A DNA stretch of 64,000 nucleotides from Streptomyces californicus (GCF_000717645.1 NZ_JNZZ01000008.1:310001-374000), one strand, 5' to 3'. Positions 46,101 to 55,300 are shown, counted from the stretch's first letter. Notes: generated by a model not told the origin, from the letters alone. Translations and numbers: made by a program.

Positions 46101-46547
46101 GGTTCGGGGTCGGGTTCCGGTTCGGACCGTTCCGGTTCCGGGCTCGGGGACGACGAGACGGCGATGCTGCCGCGCGTTCCGGACCCGGAGCGGGCGGACC
46201 CGTGGCCGCAGGTGCGGGAGTCCGACGAGACCGCCGTGCTGCCGCCGGTGCGCGGTGACCGGCCCTCCGACCGGGTGCCCCAGGGGTACTTCCGGGACGA
46301 GGGTCCGGCGGCCCCGCCCGCGGAGAGCGAGAACGAACGCACCCGCGAGCTGCCGCAGATCGAGGACCCGAACGCCCCGGCCCCCGGCCGGCAGCAGCAG
46401 TCCGGTCGCCGGCGCCCCCGCCCGGACTGGGCGGAGGAGACCCCGCTGGACGATCTGCCGACCCTGGCGGACGAACTCCTCGGCGGCCACGACGGCGGCC
46501 ATGAGGACGACGGCCGCAAGGGCCGGGGACGCCGTCCGCGCGGCTGA
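43158..46547 (+). CDS. tmk: MFS-like membrane domain fused to thymidylate kinase, with long coiled coil
   Basis: A 1129-residue fusion. Residues 1 to about 500 contain 10-12 hydrophobic segments like a major-facilitator transporter. Residues about 509-710 are a complete thymidylate kinase: LEGGDGAGKST P-loop, TREPGATPIG, SDRYIDSSVAYQGAG with the DRY motif, and lid. From about 710 to 890 comes a charged Glu/Arg/Ala coiled coil with repeated ARRKAEEE units, then Ser/Gly/Glu-rich disorder with GSGSGSGS repeats and a conserved acidic C-terminal LPTLADELLGG. dTMP kinase is essential for DNA synthesis; the membrane fusion is the streptomycete form. Start ATG 43158; holB follows. Confidence 0.92.
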   Translation: MTRAEQPTVVSPTSDTLAADSRERAVRALLRIPPLKRLWSAQLVGGIGDALALLVLVLLSLQAAVLEGSFGTGYRGAAFAVAAVFGARILSTLFFGAVLLGPLTSLTGPGGKLDRRWLMIGVDGLRLALLVVAPLWIDWTPDKALMMVLITVFVTGAGERLWAVAKDSAAPALLPGPPPEGAAVRPLPDHLDALRRLSLRTNFLAVPAAAVVLLAATLIGNLLGSGLEWFSFHQAALGSYVAAGLFSASISVLYFIEFPADRTPRPRSPLEGLRRPGTGNGPDKGRTGAVPLLVAVCAAVAGAVAAAAAVSVLHAYDLGGGPATFALLILGLTGGTALGIRTARRVLPTLSRRRLLALAVTVTGLALLALGLVPDTATVLAVALLAGYAAGVAANTGHTLIDQETEAFRQARTTEHLQAVVRVLVALGAVAGPLLAAAIGRHRLVAGDFVFAHGGAAFTLMLLGALLLPVAAFVLARTDDRAGVPLRRDLREALRGDDPAVAPAATGFFLALEGGDGAGKSTQVEALAEWIRSKGHDVVVTREPGATPIGKRLRSILLDVSSAGLSNRAEALLYAADRAEHVDSVVRPALERGAIVISDRYIDSSVAYQGAGRDLAPTEIARISRWATSGLVPHLTVLLDVDPATARERFTEAPDRLESEPAEFHERVRSGFLTLAAADPTRYLVVDAGQEPESITTVVRHRLDQLLPLSEAEIEAIEEARRKAEEEARRKAEEEAARKAEEERLEKERQEQLARLRAEEEERKQRELEEARRREAERQAEEARQRAEEARRRAEEDRRRLEAEERAREAEQERLRQKAEEEARQRRVAEAERLEKQRKAEEALLRAEEARRRAEEEAAARTEAARAEAERAEAERAEAERAARTETSSRSEGGAAGSGAAKRPGGSGASGPSSASGAWGPSVPENEITVPTPIVNPNEITQQVPTARPEDERASGSGSSRSGSGSGSGSESGAGSGSERSGSGSGSGSDRSGSGLGDDETAMLPRVPDPERADPWPQVRESDETAVLPPVRGDRPSDRVPQGYFRDEGPAAPPAESENERTRELPQIEDPNAPAPGRQQQSGRRRPRPDWAEETPLDDLPTLADELLGGHDGGHEDDGRKGRGRRPRG

Positions 46548-46736
46548 TCCGCCTCCGCGGCGTCTCCGAGGTCCGCCTCACCCGTCCGGCCCGTCCGTCC
46601 CTTCGGGGGTGGGCGGGCCGGTGGTGTCAGTGGCGTCCTCCACAATGGAAAGCGGCACGGGGCGCCGGAGGGGGAGCGGCACGGCCGGCCCCCTGCCCGA
46701 TGCTTTCGCACGACACCACCGGAAGGGCGGTGACCC

Positions 46737-47942
46737 ATGACCGTATGGGACGACCTGGTCGGACAGGACCGAGTGCAGGAACAGCTCGCCGCTGCCGCCA
46801 AGGACGCCGATGCGCTGGTCACCGCCGCGTCGGGCGGTGAGCCGCTGGACCAGGGCTCGAAGATGACGCACGCCTGGCTGTTCACCGGACCGCCCGGTTC
46901 CGGACGGTCCACGGCGGCCAGGGCCTTCGCCGCGGCGCTCCAGTGCACCAGCCCGGACCGGGCCATGGGCGGTGCGCCGGGCTGCGGGTTCTGCGACGGC
47001 TGCCACACCAGCCTGATCGGTACGCACGCCGACGTCGAGGTCATCCGCACGGACCTGCTCTCCATCGGCGTGAAGGAGACCCGCGACCTGGTCCGCCGCG
47101 CGCAGCTCTCCCCTGCGGTCGGGCGATGGCAGATCATCGTCATGGAGGACGCCGACCGCCTCACCGAGGGCGCGGGCAACGTCCTGCTGAAGGCCGTCGA
47201 GGAGCCCGCGCCGCGCACGGTCTGGATGCTGTGCGCCCCCTCGCTCGAAGACGTCCTGCCCACGATCCGCTCCCGCTGCCGCCACCTGACCCTGAGCACC
47301 CCGCCGGTGGAGGCCGTGGCCGACGTCCTCATCCGCCGCGACGGAATCGACCCCGAGCGGGCGCACGCGGCGGCGCGCGCCACCCAGGGGCACATCGGGC
47401 GGGCCCGCCGTCTCGCCACGGACGAGCGGGCGCGGGCACGGCGGGCCGCGGTGCTGAAGGTTCCGCTGCGTGTGGCGGACGTGGGCGGCTGCCTCAAGGC
47501 GGCCCAGGAGCTGATCGACACGTCCACCGAGGACGCCAAACAGCTCGCGGAGGAGGTCGACGCGAAGGAGACCGAGGACCTCAAGGCGGCGCTCGGCGGG
47601 GTGGCGGGCGGCCGGATGCCGCGCGGTACGGCGGGGGCGATGAAGGAGCTGGAGGACAAGCAGAAGCGCCGGAAGACGCGTACGCAGCGCGACAGCCTGG
47701 ACCTGGCGCTGACCGAGCTGACCGGGTTCTACCGCGATGTGCTGGCGCTCCAGCTCGGTTCGAAGCTGGCGATCGCCAACACCGACGTACAGGACTCCCT
47801 CGACCGGATCGCGGAGTCCTCCACGCCGGCGCAGACCCTGCGCAGGATCGAGTCGGTGATCGCCTGCCGGGAGGCGATGGACCGCAATGTGGCGCCGCTG
47901 CTGGCGGTGGAGGCGATGACGATGGCGCTGCGGGCGGGCTGA
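46737..47942 (+). CDS. holB: DNA polymerase III delta-prime subunit
   Basis: A 401-residue clamp-loader subunit. The Walker A reads GPPGSGRST with Arg in place of Lys, as in catalytically silent delta-prime. The zinc module is C-x14-C-x2-C-x2-C (CTSP...GCGFCDGCH) and sensor II/SRC motif IRSRCRHL is present. Delta-prime works in the clamp-loader complex that opens the sliding clamp. An extension of about 80 charged residues follows the collar. ATG 46737 lies 189 bp after tmk, an association conserved in bacteria (tmk-holB). The gene is followed by a peptidase gene 179 bp later. Confidence 0.93.
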   Translation: MTVWDDLVGQDRVQEQLAAAAKDADALVTAASGGEPLDQGSKMTHAWLFTGPPGSGRSTAARAFAAALQCTSPDRAMGGAPGCGFCDGCHTSLIGTHADVEVIRTDLLSIGVKETRDLVRRAQLSPAVGRWQIIVMEDADRLTEGAGNVLLKAVEEPAPRTVWMLCAPSLEDVLPTIRSRCRHLTLSTPPVEAVADVLIRRDGIDPERAHAAARATQGHIGRARRLATDERARARRAAVLKVPLRVADVGGCLKAAQELIDTSTEDAKQLAEEVDAKETEDLKAALGGVAGGRMPRGTAGAMKELEDKQKRRKTRTQRDSLDLALTELTGFYRDVLALQLGSKLAIANTDVQDSLDRIAESSTPAQTLRRIESVIACREAMDRNVAPLLAVEAMTMALRAG

Positions 47943-48121
47943 GCGGCCGCCCCGGCGGGGGTGTGAGCGGTCCGTTCGGCTGTACGGGAGCGGTCGGCGG
48001 GGCCCGGGTGCGAGTGGTCCGTGCGGCCGTACGGGGGGCCCACCGGGCTCCGGCGGGCACCCTGTTCACCCGAATGAGCAGGGAATCGGACGACTCGTCA
48101 CCCGCCGGATACGCTCCCGGA

Positions 48122-49651
48122 ATGGAAACCAGGCGCCCACTCCGTACCTTCGCCATCGGGATCGGCACTGCCGGTCTGCTCCTCTCCGGCTGCAGCGCCG
48201 GCGGCTCGTCGCCGAGCGCTTCGGCCACGGGCACGGCCGCCCCCGAGGGGCTGTCCTCGTACTACACGCAGAAGCTGAGCTGGCGCGACTGCGGCGTGGA
48301 GGGGTTCCAGTGCGCGACGATGAAGGCGCCGAAGGACTACGACAAGCCGGATGACGGCGACATCGACCTCGCGGTCTCCCGCAAGAAGGCCACCGGCCCC
48401 GGCAAGCGGATCGGCTCGCTCCTGGTGAACCCGGGCGGCCCCGGCGGCTCCGCGATCGGTTACCTCCAGGGGTACGCGGCCCTCGGCTACCCGGCCCCGG
48501 TGCGGGCCCGCTACGACATGGTGGCCATCGACCCGCGCGGCGTGGCCCGCAGCGAGCCGGTCACCTGCCTCTCGGGCAAGGAGATGGACGCCTACACCCA
48601 GGTGGACCAGACCCCGGACGACGAGGCGGAGGTCGGCAAGCTCACGGACGCGTTCGAGAAGTTCGCGGCGGGGTGCGAGAAGCGGAGCGGCGCGATCCTC
48701 CCGTACGTCTCCACCGTCGACACGGCCCGCGACATGGACGTCCTGCGAGCCCTCCTCGGCGACGAGAAGCTGAACTACGTCGGAGCGTCGTACGGGACGT
48801 TCCTGGGCGCGACCTACGCGGACCTCTTCCCGAAGCGGGCCGGCCGACTCGTGCTGGACGGGGCGATGGACCCGTCGCTCAAGGCCATCGACATGAACCG
48901 CGACCAGACGGCGGGCTTCGAGGGGGCGTTCCAGTCGTTCGCCGCGGACTGCGTGAAGCAGGCGGACTGCCCGCTCGGCACCACGTCCACGGCGGACGCG
49001 GCGGCCGCCTTGAAGCGGCTCTTCAAGGACCTGGACGCGAACCCGGTCCCGACCGGCGACGACCGTGAGCTGGGCGAGGCGCTGGCCACCACCGGGGTGA
49101 TCGCCGCGATGTACGACGAGGCGGCCTGGCCGCAGCTCCGCGAGGCGCTGGCGGGCGCGCAGCGCAGCGACGGCTCCGGCCTGCTGTCCCTGGCCGACAG
49201 CTACTACGAGCGGGACCCGGACGGGAAGTACGCGAACCTGATGTTCGCCAACGCCGCGGTGAACTGCCTCGACCTGCCGCCCGCCTTCGACGGCCCCGAC
49301 GCCGTGGAGAAGGCCCTCCCGGACTTCGAGAAGGCGTCCCCGGTCTTCGGGCGCGGCTTCGCGTGGGCCTCCCTGAACTGCGCGTACTGGCCCACCGAGG
49401 CCACCGGCACCCCGCACCCCACGGAGGCGAAGGGCGCGGCCCCGATCCTCGTCGTCGGCACGACCCGCGACCCGGCCACCCCGTACAAGTGGTCCGAGTC
49501 TTTGGCCGACCAGCTCTCCTCGGGCACCCTGCTCACGTACGAGGGCGACGGCCACACCGCGTACGGCCGGGGCAGCGACTGCATCGACACGGCGATCAAC
49601 ACCTACCTCCTGGAGGGCACCCCGCCCAAGAACGGCAAGAAGTGCACCTGA
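48122..49651 (+). CDS. Secreted alpha/beta-hydrolase peptidase (tripeptidyl aminopeptidase type)
   Basis: A 509-residue exported lipoprotein peptidase. The signal peptide ends in LLSGC (Cys at about 24). The fold shows NPGGPGGSA as the oxyanion region, the nucleophile Ser223 in GASYGTFLG, acid at TTRDPATPY and base at GDGHTAYG: the TAP/S33 family that removes N-terminal tripeptides or prolines from secreted peptides. Several cysteine pairs (CGVEGFQC, DCVKQADC, GSDC..KKC) fit disulfides outside the cell. ATG 48122; the frame is open further upstream but without lipoprotein signal. Equivalent position to SCO3540. A perfect terminator lies after it. Confidence 0.9.
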   Translation: METRRPLRTFAIGIGTAGLLLSGCSAGGSSPSASATGTAAPEGLSSYYTQKLSWRDCGVEGFQCATMKAPKDYDKPDDGDIDLAVSRKKATGPGKRIGSLLVNPGGPGGSAIGYLQGYAALGYPAPVRARYDMVAIDPRGVARSEPVTCLSGKEMDAYTQVDQTPDDEAEVGKLTDAFEKFAAGCEKRSGAILPYVSTVDTARDMDVLRALLGDEKLNYVGASYGTFLGATYADLFPKRAGRLVLDGAMDPSLKAIDMNRDQTAGFEGAFQSFAADCVKQADCPLGTTSTADAAAALKRLFKDLDANPVPTGDDRELGEALATTGVIAAMYDEAAWPQLREALAGAQRSDGSGLLSLADSYYERDPDGKYANLMFANAAVNCLDLPPAFDGPDAVEKALPDFEKASPVFGRGFAWASLNCAYWPTEATGTPHPTEAKGAAPILVVGTTRDPATPYKWSESLADQLSSGTLLTYEGDGHTAYGRGSDCIDTAINTYLLEGTPPKNGKKCT

Positions 49652-49715
49652 CCCCAGCGGCCCCGCCTCTGACCCCAGCGGGCCTCCACCCCCGCCCCTG
49701 ACCAGCACAAACGCC

Positions 49716-49747
49716 TCCGGGGGTGCCGTGTTCGGAGCACCCCCGGA
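49716..49747 (+). terminator. Terminator after the peptidase gene
   Basis: Perfect 11-bp inverted repeat, tccgggggtgc and gcacccccgga, with a 10-nt loop, 65 bp past the peptidase stop and just before the tRNA promoter region. A possible -10 element tagact follows at 49755-49760. Confidence 0.8.
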
Positions 49748-49799
49748 AACTGTGTAGACTTGGCTCCGCTGCTGATCGCACCATAGTGCGACAGGGCAC

Positions 49800-49873
49800 G
49801 CCGCCTTAGCTCAGTTGGCCAGAGCAACGCACTCGTAATGCGTAGGTCTCGGGTTCGAATCCCGAAGGCGGCT
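49800..49873 (+). tRNA. tRNA-Thr(CGT)
   Basis: A full cloverleaf can be folded. Acceptor GCCGCCT at 49800-49806 pairs with AGGCGGC at 49866-49872, with T as discriminator; the anticodon arm acgca-CTCGTAA-tgcgt at 49827-49843 gives anticodon CGT (Thr, codon ACG); the T arm TCGGG-TTCGAAT-CCCGA is perfect. CCA is not encoded. The gene is intact and its 3' part is the left end of the mobile island. Confidence 0.96.
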
Positions 49874-49876
49874 CAG
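49835..49876 (+). repeat. Left attachment site (in tRNA-Thr)
   Basis: Left copy of a 42-bp perfect direct repeat, starting inside the anticodon and running 3 bases past the tRNA discriminator. It matches the copy at 61964-62005 base for base and differs in flanking bases on both sides. Confidence 0.92.
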
Positions 49877-49879
49877 AAG

Positions 49880-49912
49880 AACCCCAGGTCACATAGCCCG
49901 TGACCTGGGGTT
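49880..49912 (+). terminator. tRNA-Thr terminator, island side
   Basis: 13-bp stem, aaccccaggtcac and its complement, 7-nt loop, followed by ttctcttg. By the logic of tRNA-targeting integration this copy came with the element and restored a terminator to the tRNA gene. Confidence 0.85.
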
Positions 49913-50224
49913 TTCTCTTGCTCGGGGCATGGCGGGGCGCGCGGCTGGGGTGCTGTGGGGTGGCTTGCGTGAGCGATGCGTGAGCGAGCGGCGGGTGATC
50001 TGCTTCTGCGGTCTCTTCGTTCTTTTCGGATGTCTCTTCCGATGTCGAAAAAAGACCTACAGAGGCGAGTAGGTCTTGAAAGCTGTGCGCGACCAGCCTC
50101 TGCGTGTTGCGTTGCCCCATCCCGCGTGCAGCCTTTGCTGATAGGGGAGTTGACGTACCGGAGGGTATTAGTCATCCTGTTATGTTCTGCTCGTAGAGGT
50201 CCTTTCTTGGACAGTGGAGGAATC
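49913..50224. promoter_or_regulatory. Promoter region of the island operon
   Basis: 312 bp before the vWA gene, noticeably less GC-rich than the backbone, holding a reverse-oriented terminator at 50046-50077. The operon promoter should lie at 50080-50215. ttgacg at 50150 and tatgtt at 50181 are -35/-10-like but 25 bp apart, so no promoter is claimed. GGAGG at 50216-50220 is the first ribosome site. Confidence 0.4.
50046..50077 (-). terminator. Leftward intrinsic terminator without a matching gene
   Basis: Stem aagacctac (50052-50060) with gtaggtctt (50069-50077), loop agaggcga, and a run of six A at 50048-50053 that becomes a U-tract on the minus strand. No minus-strand gene ends here. Confidence 0.6.
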
Positions 50225-50884
50225 TTGGAAGAGCCCATTTCCGGTCGCCCTAGGGCGCAGCGGCCTCGCCCACTACCGGTGCTCGTGCTGGCGGACGTCA
50301 GCGGCAGCATGGCCGATGACGGCAAGATCGACGTGTTGAACCAGAGCATGGCCACGATGATCCAGTCGTTCGCCGCCGAAGATTCGCTACGCGGTGAGAT
50401 CTGGACCGGCGTAGTGACCTTTGGTGGCCGCAGGGCTGCGCTCCATCATCCGCTGAAGCCGGCAGACCAGGTGCAGTGGACCGACATGGAGCCTGCGGGA
50501 CGCACCCCGCTCGGGGGAGCACTCGATCTCGCGACCGAATTGCTCGCGGACGACGGCGTCATACCGCGCCGGGCCTTCCGCCCAACGGTTGTGCTGGTTT
50601 CCGACGGGATCCCGACCGACGAGTGGCGCGGCCCGTTGCAGCGGTTGCTGGCCTCTGAGAGGGGCACGAAGGCGCTCCGGCTTGCCGTGGGAGTGGGGCA
50701 GGACATGGACGAGGAGGCGTTCGCTGTGCTCAACGCCTTCATCGGCAACCCCGCCATCGCGGTGAAGCGTGCCGATGAAGTGCATGAGCTGCCGCGATTC
50801 TTCGACTGGATCACCGCCACCGTGACCACACAGGTGCGCAGCGGTCGGATCAGCATCGACGACCTGTCCGACTTTATGAACTGA
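50225..50884 (+). CDS. TerY-like von Willebrand factor A protein
   Basis: First gene of the island operon, 219 residues. The MIDAS motif is D24-x-S26-x-S28 in LADVSGSMADD, with the Thr ligand in GRTPLGGAL and the Asp in LVSDGIPTDEW, so metal binding looks intact. The size and the motif set are those of TerY, the vWA member of the TerY-P triad with a kinase and a PP2C phosphatase; no phosphatase gene is present here. I start it at TTG 50225 because GGAGG ends 4 bases before it; the open frame upstream has no vWA homology. It is expected to scaffold or recognise a phosphorylated partner. The kinase follows 27 bp later. Confidence 0.85.
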   Translation: MEEPISGRPRAQRPRPLPVLVLADVSGSMADDGKIDVLNQSMATMIQSFAAEDSLRGEIWTGVVTFGGRRAALHHPLKPADQVQWTDMEPAGRTPLGGALDLATELLADDGVIPRRAFRPTVVLVSDGIPTDEWRGPLQRLLASERGTKALRLAVGVGQDMDEEAFAVLNAFIGNPAIAVKRADEVHELPRFFDWITATVTTQVRSGRISIDDLSDFMN

Positions 50885-50911
50885 CCACCAAGATACCTGG
50901 GAGTACACCGA

Positions 50912-52318
50912 GTGCTGGGGACCGGCCCGAACTGGAGCACGACCGGATTGCAGGTCGTGGTGAGCACCGAGAACAGCCAGTCCATCGAACTGACACGCAG
51001 GCTCGGCGCGGGGGGCCAGGGAGAGGTCTGGGAAGCGAGCGGCGGTCGCGTAGCCGTCAAGATTCTGCGCAGCCGTGACGCGGTCGCCGCTCAGCGGCTC
51101 GCCGAACGGCTGCGTACTGTCCGCCTGCTCGACCTGGACGAGATGCCGCTGGCACGCCCGCTCTCCCTGCTGGCACCGCCCTATCTGGGTTACACGATGC
51201 TGATGCTCGCCGACATGGCCGCGTTGCAGCATCTGGTCAAGCAACCTTCGGGCGCCGGCGATCTCGCGGAGTGGTACGCGACGACCGGCGGTCTGAGGCG
51301 GAGGCTGCGATTGCTCGGCCGACTGGCTGGCGCGCTGGCCGAGTTGCACGCCAGGGGCTTCTGCTACGGGGATCCGTCGCTGGTCAACGTGATGGTCTCC
51401 GATTCACTGGAGCACGAGCAGGTGTTCCTTATCGACGTCGACAACATCGCCGTGGTCTCGGAGGTCCGGGACGGCGCGTACGTTACTCCGGGGTACGCGG
51501 CACCCGAGGTCGTCACTGGGCGACGTGGTGTGTCTAGCCTTAGCGACGCCTTCGCCTTCGCGGTGATGGCCTTTGAGACGCTTTCCATCCAGCACCCGTT
51601 CATCGGAGATCTCGTTCACGACGGTGAACCGGAGTTGGAGGAACGAGCCTTCGTTGGCGGGATTCCCTGGGTAGACCACGGCAGCGACCAAGCCAACAGG
51701 TCGAGCTTCGGGCTGCCCCGTCGCCACACCCTGACGCCGGGGTTGCGCGCCCTGGCGGCGCGGACATTCGAGGGCGGGCTTGCCGACCCCATCGGGCGGC
51801 CCACGGTGGGCGAGTGGCGTACGAAGCTGTTCGAGGCCGCCGATCTGACTCTGACCTGCGAGGGGTGTCGGGGTTCCTTCTACGGCAGTGAGCCCGCGTG
51901 TCCGTGGTGCCGGAACCCGCCACCACCAGCTCTGGTCGCCCGAGTCCTCACTCAGGTACCACCCAACAAATCGGGGGAACAACTGATCGCACGGACCAGG
52001 CAGGCGGTCCTGTTGCAGCGAGAGATGGCCGCCTCGATATCGAAGCGCACCGCCACAGGGTCGGTAATCGGCGGTGAGCTGTCCGTCGTTACCCTTCTGT
52101 TCGACCGCACCGGGCAGCTGACCGTGCGTAATCGTTGGGACCGGCCGACGTGGGTGGTTGGCCCGGGTGGGGGACCGTGGCTTCCGGTCGAGCCCGGGCA
52201 AGAATCCGCCATTCCCGGACTGGCCAAAGGCGCCATATGGGAACTGCACTTCGATGCTCAGCACACACCGCACAGGCTCCTGCGCTTCAGTCGCCTCACT
52301 CAGGGGGGCGGCCGGTGA
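50912..52318 (+). CDS. Serine/threonine kinase with zinc ribbon
   Basis: A 468-residue kinase. The glycine loop is GAGGQGEVW (about 32-40), Lys50 is in VAVKIL, the catalytic loop reads YGDPSLVN with Asp154 and Asn159 in place of HRDLKxxN, and DVD at 175-177 stands for DFG. An APE motif (AAPEV) follows. A zinc ribbon C316-x2-C319-x10-C330-x2-C333 sits after the kinase core, then about 125 residues of beta-rich sequence. Kinases with such ribbons are known next to TerY-like vWA proteins. GTG 50912 has GGGAG upstream. The stop overlaps the helicase start (GTGA). No transmembrane segment, so it acts in the cytosol. Confidence 0.85.
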   Translation: MLGTGPNWSTTGLQVVVSTENSQSIELTRRLGAGGQGEVWEASGGRVAVKILRSRDAVAAQRLAERLRTVRLLDLDEMPLARPLSLLAPPYLGYTMLMLADMAALQHLVKQPSGAGDLAEWYATTGGLRRRLRLLGRLAGALAELHARGFCYGDPSLVNVMVSDSLEHEQVFLIDVDNIAVVSEVRDGAYVTPGYAAPEVVTGRRGVSSLSDAFAFAVMAFETLSIQHPFIGDLVHDGEPELEERAFVGGIPWVDHGSDQANRSSFGLPRRHTLTPGLRALAARTFEGGLADPIGRPTVGEWRTKLFEAADLTLTCEGCRGSFYGSEPACPWCRNPPPPALVARVLTQVPPNKSGEQLIARTRQAVLLQREMAASISKRTATGSVIGGELSVVTLLFDRTGQLTVRNRWDRPTWVVGPGGGPWLPVEPGQESAIPGLAKGAIWELHFDAQHTPHRLLRFSRLTQGGGR

Positions 52319-55300
52319 GCCCGGGCGCGCCCGACAGCGGGCAGGCTAGCCGCCCCCGGCCGATGCCACCGAGTGGCAACGGATCCTCCGGTTCATCACG
52401 CGGGGGAAGCCGGAACCGGCCTCAATATCAGGCCAAGACGAGCAAACTGTCCCCGCTTTCAGGCGCCGCCACGTTGATCTCCCTGACGTGGCAGCTACGA
52501 GCGGCACCACCGCAGGTAGCGGCCGACGAGACAGAGGCGGTCCTGGGACATACCCCTGCTGGCGGAGTCGTCGTGGAGATCGACGGGGTACGAGCACCTG
52601 CGGTCGGCTTGACGGACGAGGACAGCCGCAAGCTTCAACGACTCCTTGGGTCAGGCCGGGCGAGGGTGGTCATCGCGCTGTGCCTCTCTCCTGCCGTGGA
52701 CCAGGGGGCATGGCCACGTCTGGACCTCAATGTGTACACGTACGACAAGGGGCCGACTGGCACGCCGCTGGCGATCGGAGTGACCGACAAGGAGTTTCAG
52801 AGCATCTTCCGAGCCGCTGGCAGGCCCCGATACGACAAGCCCGAGTGGGCGCTGCGGTGGCTGAACGAGCGACTCGTTCTGCCTCCTCTTCCCGGCTCCG
52901 CGGCCAGCACCCCAGGTCGTATGGTGATCTCGGCCGGTCCCAGGGAGAGCGCCGAGGAGCCGGTCGCTTTCCGTATCCACGGTCGAGGTGTGGCGGTCGA
53001 TGTGAAGACCGTGGGCGACCGGGTGATGCTGAGCCGAGTGGTGCTGCGCGGCCACGATGCACAACAGGGACCACTGAGGCTGATCAACCGCTCAGTCGCC
53101 TTTACCGACGAATCCCAAGCCACGCGTCTGCGTGCCGAGATGAAGCGGCAGCTCGCCAAACTCGCCTCGGGCGAAGGCTTCCTGGCTATGTGGAACACCT
53201 ACAACCGCAAGGAAAGCTGGTGGATCCATCGAAGGATTCACGATGACAGGTACCTCAAGTACGACCGGGTGGTGCGCCGGCACGACGGCACCCTTCGCTT
53301 TCACGTAGCCGTGCCGACAGGGCCCGATGAGGGCAAGCTGTCCCTGTTGGACCAGGCATACCGCAGGAACGAAGACGAGGCTCTGGAACTAGAGGCATCC
53401 ATAACCCTGCCGTCCGTCCTGCTGCGCGAGCCCGCCGCTGACGGAGAAGAGTGGGGCCTGCTCGACGACGAGCTTCCCCAGGAGTCGGTCAGCGGTGAGG
53501 TTCTCAGCGCCGACCCCGTCGCGGGCACGGTCGACGTCCGGCCGCGGCCCGTCGAAGCGCGGGCCGGGATGCCCGTCCAGCGGCGAGACCCCGCTCCGCA
53601 GGGCTTCCTCTACCGGTCCTTCCGAGGCGACCGCCGACGACTGATGCGGCGGCGGAAGGCCTTTGACCTTGTACGAAAGGGCCGCACCGCGATTCCCAAT
53701 CTCCTCGCCCTGCTTGAAGGCGATCCGGCGCCGGCGCCGGTGCTGGAGCGCCCGATCGACCCGAAGTCAGAGGCTACCTGGGCCTGCTTCAAGAAGGGAC
53801 GGCCGACGGAGGCCCAGGAGAGCGCACTGCGCGTCGCACTCAACACTCCTGACGTCGCGATCATTCAGGGTCCGCCGGGTACAGGCAAGACCCAGGTGAT
53901 CGCTGCTTTGCAGACCAGGCTCGCCGAGGCCGGAAGGGGCTATGCCCGGCTTCGCGGAAGTATGTTGCTGACCAGCTATCAACATGCCGCCGTCGATGAG
54001 CTGGTGGAACGGTCCGTGGTCTTCGGCCTGCCCGCCAACAAAGTCGACCGGGCGGGTCGTGGGACCACGGTGCAGATCGACCGCTGGCAGACGGAGACGA
54101 CGACCCGGCTGACCGAGCGGATCGCCAAGACCGACCAGGGTCCCGGTATGGTCGCGCTTCGCCGGGCGGCAGCACTCGCCGCCGGGTACCTTCTTGCGCC
54201 GACAGATGCCGTGGGCACCGCCGCGATGTTCCGTGAATTGATGGACCTCACTGATGGGCTGGTGCCCGGGCGGATCACCGATCGGCTCAGGAACCGCCTG
54301 GCGGCACTCAGAGTGCCGCGTCCAGTCCTCATCGGATCGGACGCGGAGGAGTTGGCGGTACGGGCAGTGCGGGGCATTCGGGTGTCAGCGGAGTCGTTCG
54401 GCGACGACGGTCCGGCTGGGGCGGCGAAAGCCTTGAGGAGGCTGCGTACGCTCACGGACGTAGACCTCCCGGACAACGGGCTCGAACTTCTGGAGAGGGC
54501 AGCTGCTTGGGATGAGCCAGGCCCGCCTGTGTTCCTGGCCGAGTTGGCCGCTCTTCGGATCACCCTCTTGGAGCTGCTGGCCACGCCGGCCGGTCCCGCA
54601 CCGGCCCCGGCGGTCGACCCGGAGCTGCGCCGCCTGATCGAGGACACTGTGGACGCTCTGGCGGACCAAACAGCCGAGTCAGCGGCGGACGGTGTCACGC
54701 TGGCGCTGCTGGATTACCGGGAGGCGCTCGACGGTGACCCCGACGCAGTGCACTGGACGCTCCGTGAGTACACCGCCTCGTACGCCGCTACGTGTCAGCA
54801 GGTCTCGTCGCCGGCGATGGCCGAGGCGAAAGGTGAGTCATATGTCGACGATCTTGTCTTCGACACCGTGATCGTGGACGAAGCGGCCCGAGCCAATCCG
54901 CTCGATCTGATGATCCCGCTCATTCACGCGGGCCGGAGAATCGTGCTGGTCGGTGACCACAATCAGCTACCGCAGATGCTGGAGCCGGACGTGGAGCGCG
55001 AGTTCGAGCCGGTCACTCGGGAACTGCTCTCGGAAAGTCTGTTCCAGCGACTGTTTGAGGGCCTGGCGAAGCCTGGTGTCCCCGTGCAGCGTGTGGTGAC
55101 CCTCGACAGCCAGTTCCGCATGCACAGGGTGCTCGGCGATTTCGTCAACCGCAACTTCTACGGGGATCTCAAATCCCCTCGGCCCGACGACGAATTCGCG
55201 CACGGTCTGTCCCGCTATGGCACGGCGGTCGCGGCCTGGCTGGACGTACCGCCGAGCGTCGGTCCCGAATACGGTGAGCGCAGCAAGTGCCGGCCGGCGG

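Noticed and set aside
43362..46502. A 1046-codon minus-strand frame opposite tmk
   Set aside because: Shadow of the tmk fusion; no motif and no start signal.
50150..50186. Promoter ttgacg...tatgtt before the island operon
   Set aside because: The spacing of 25 bp is too long for a normal sigma-HrdB promoter.
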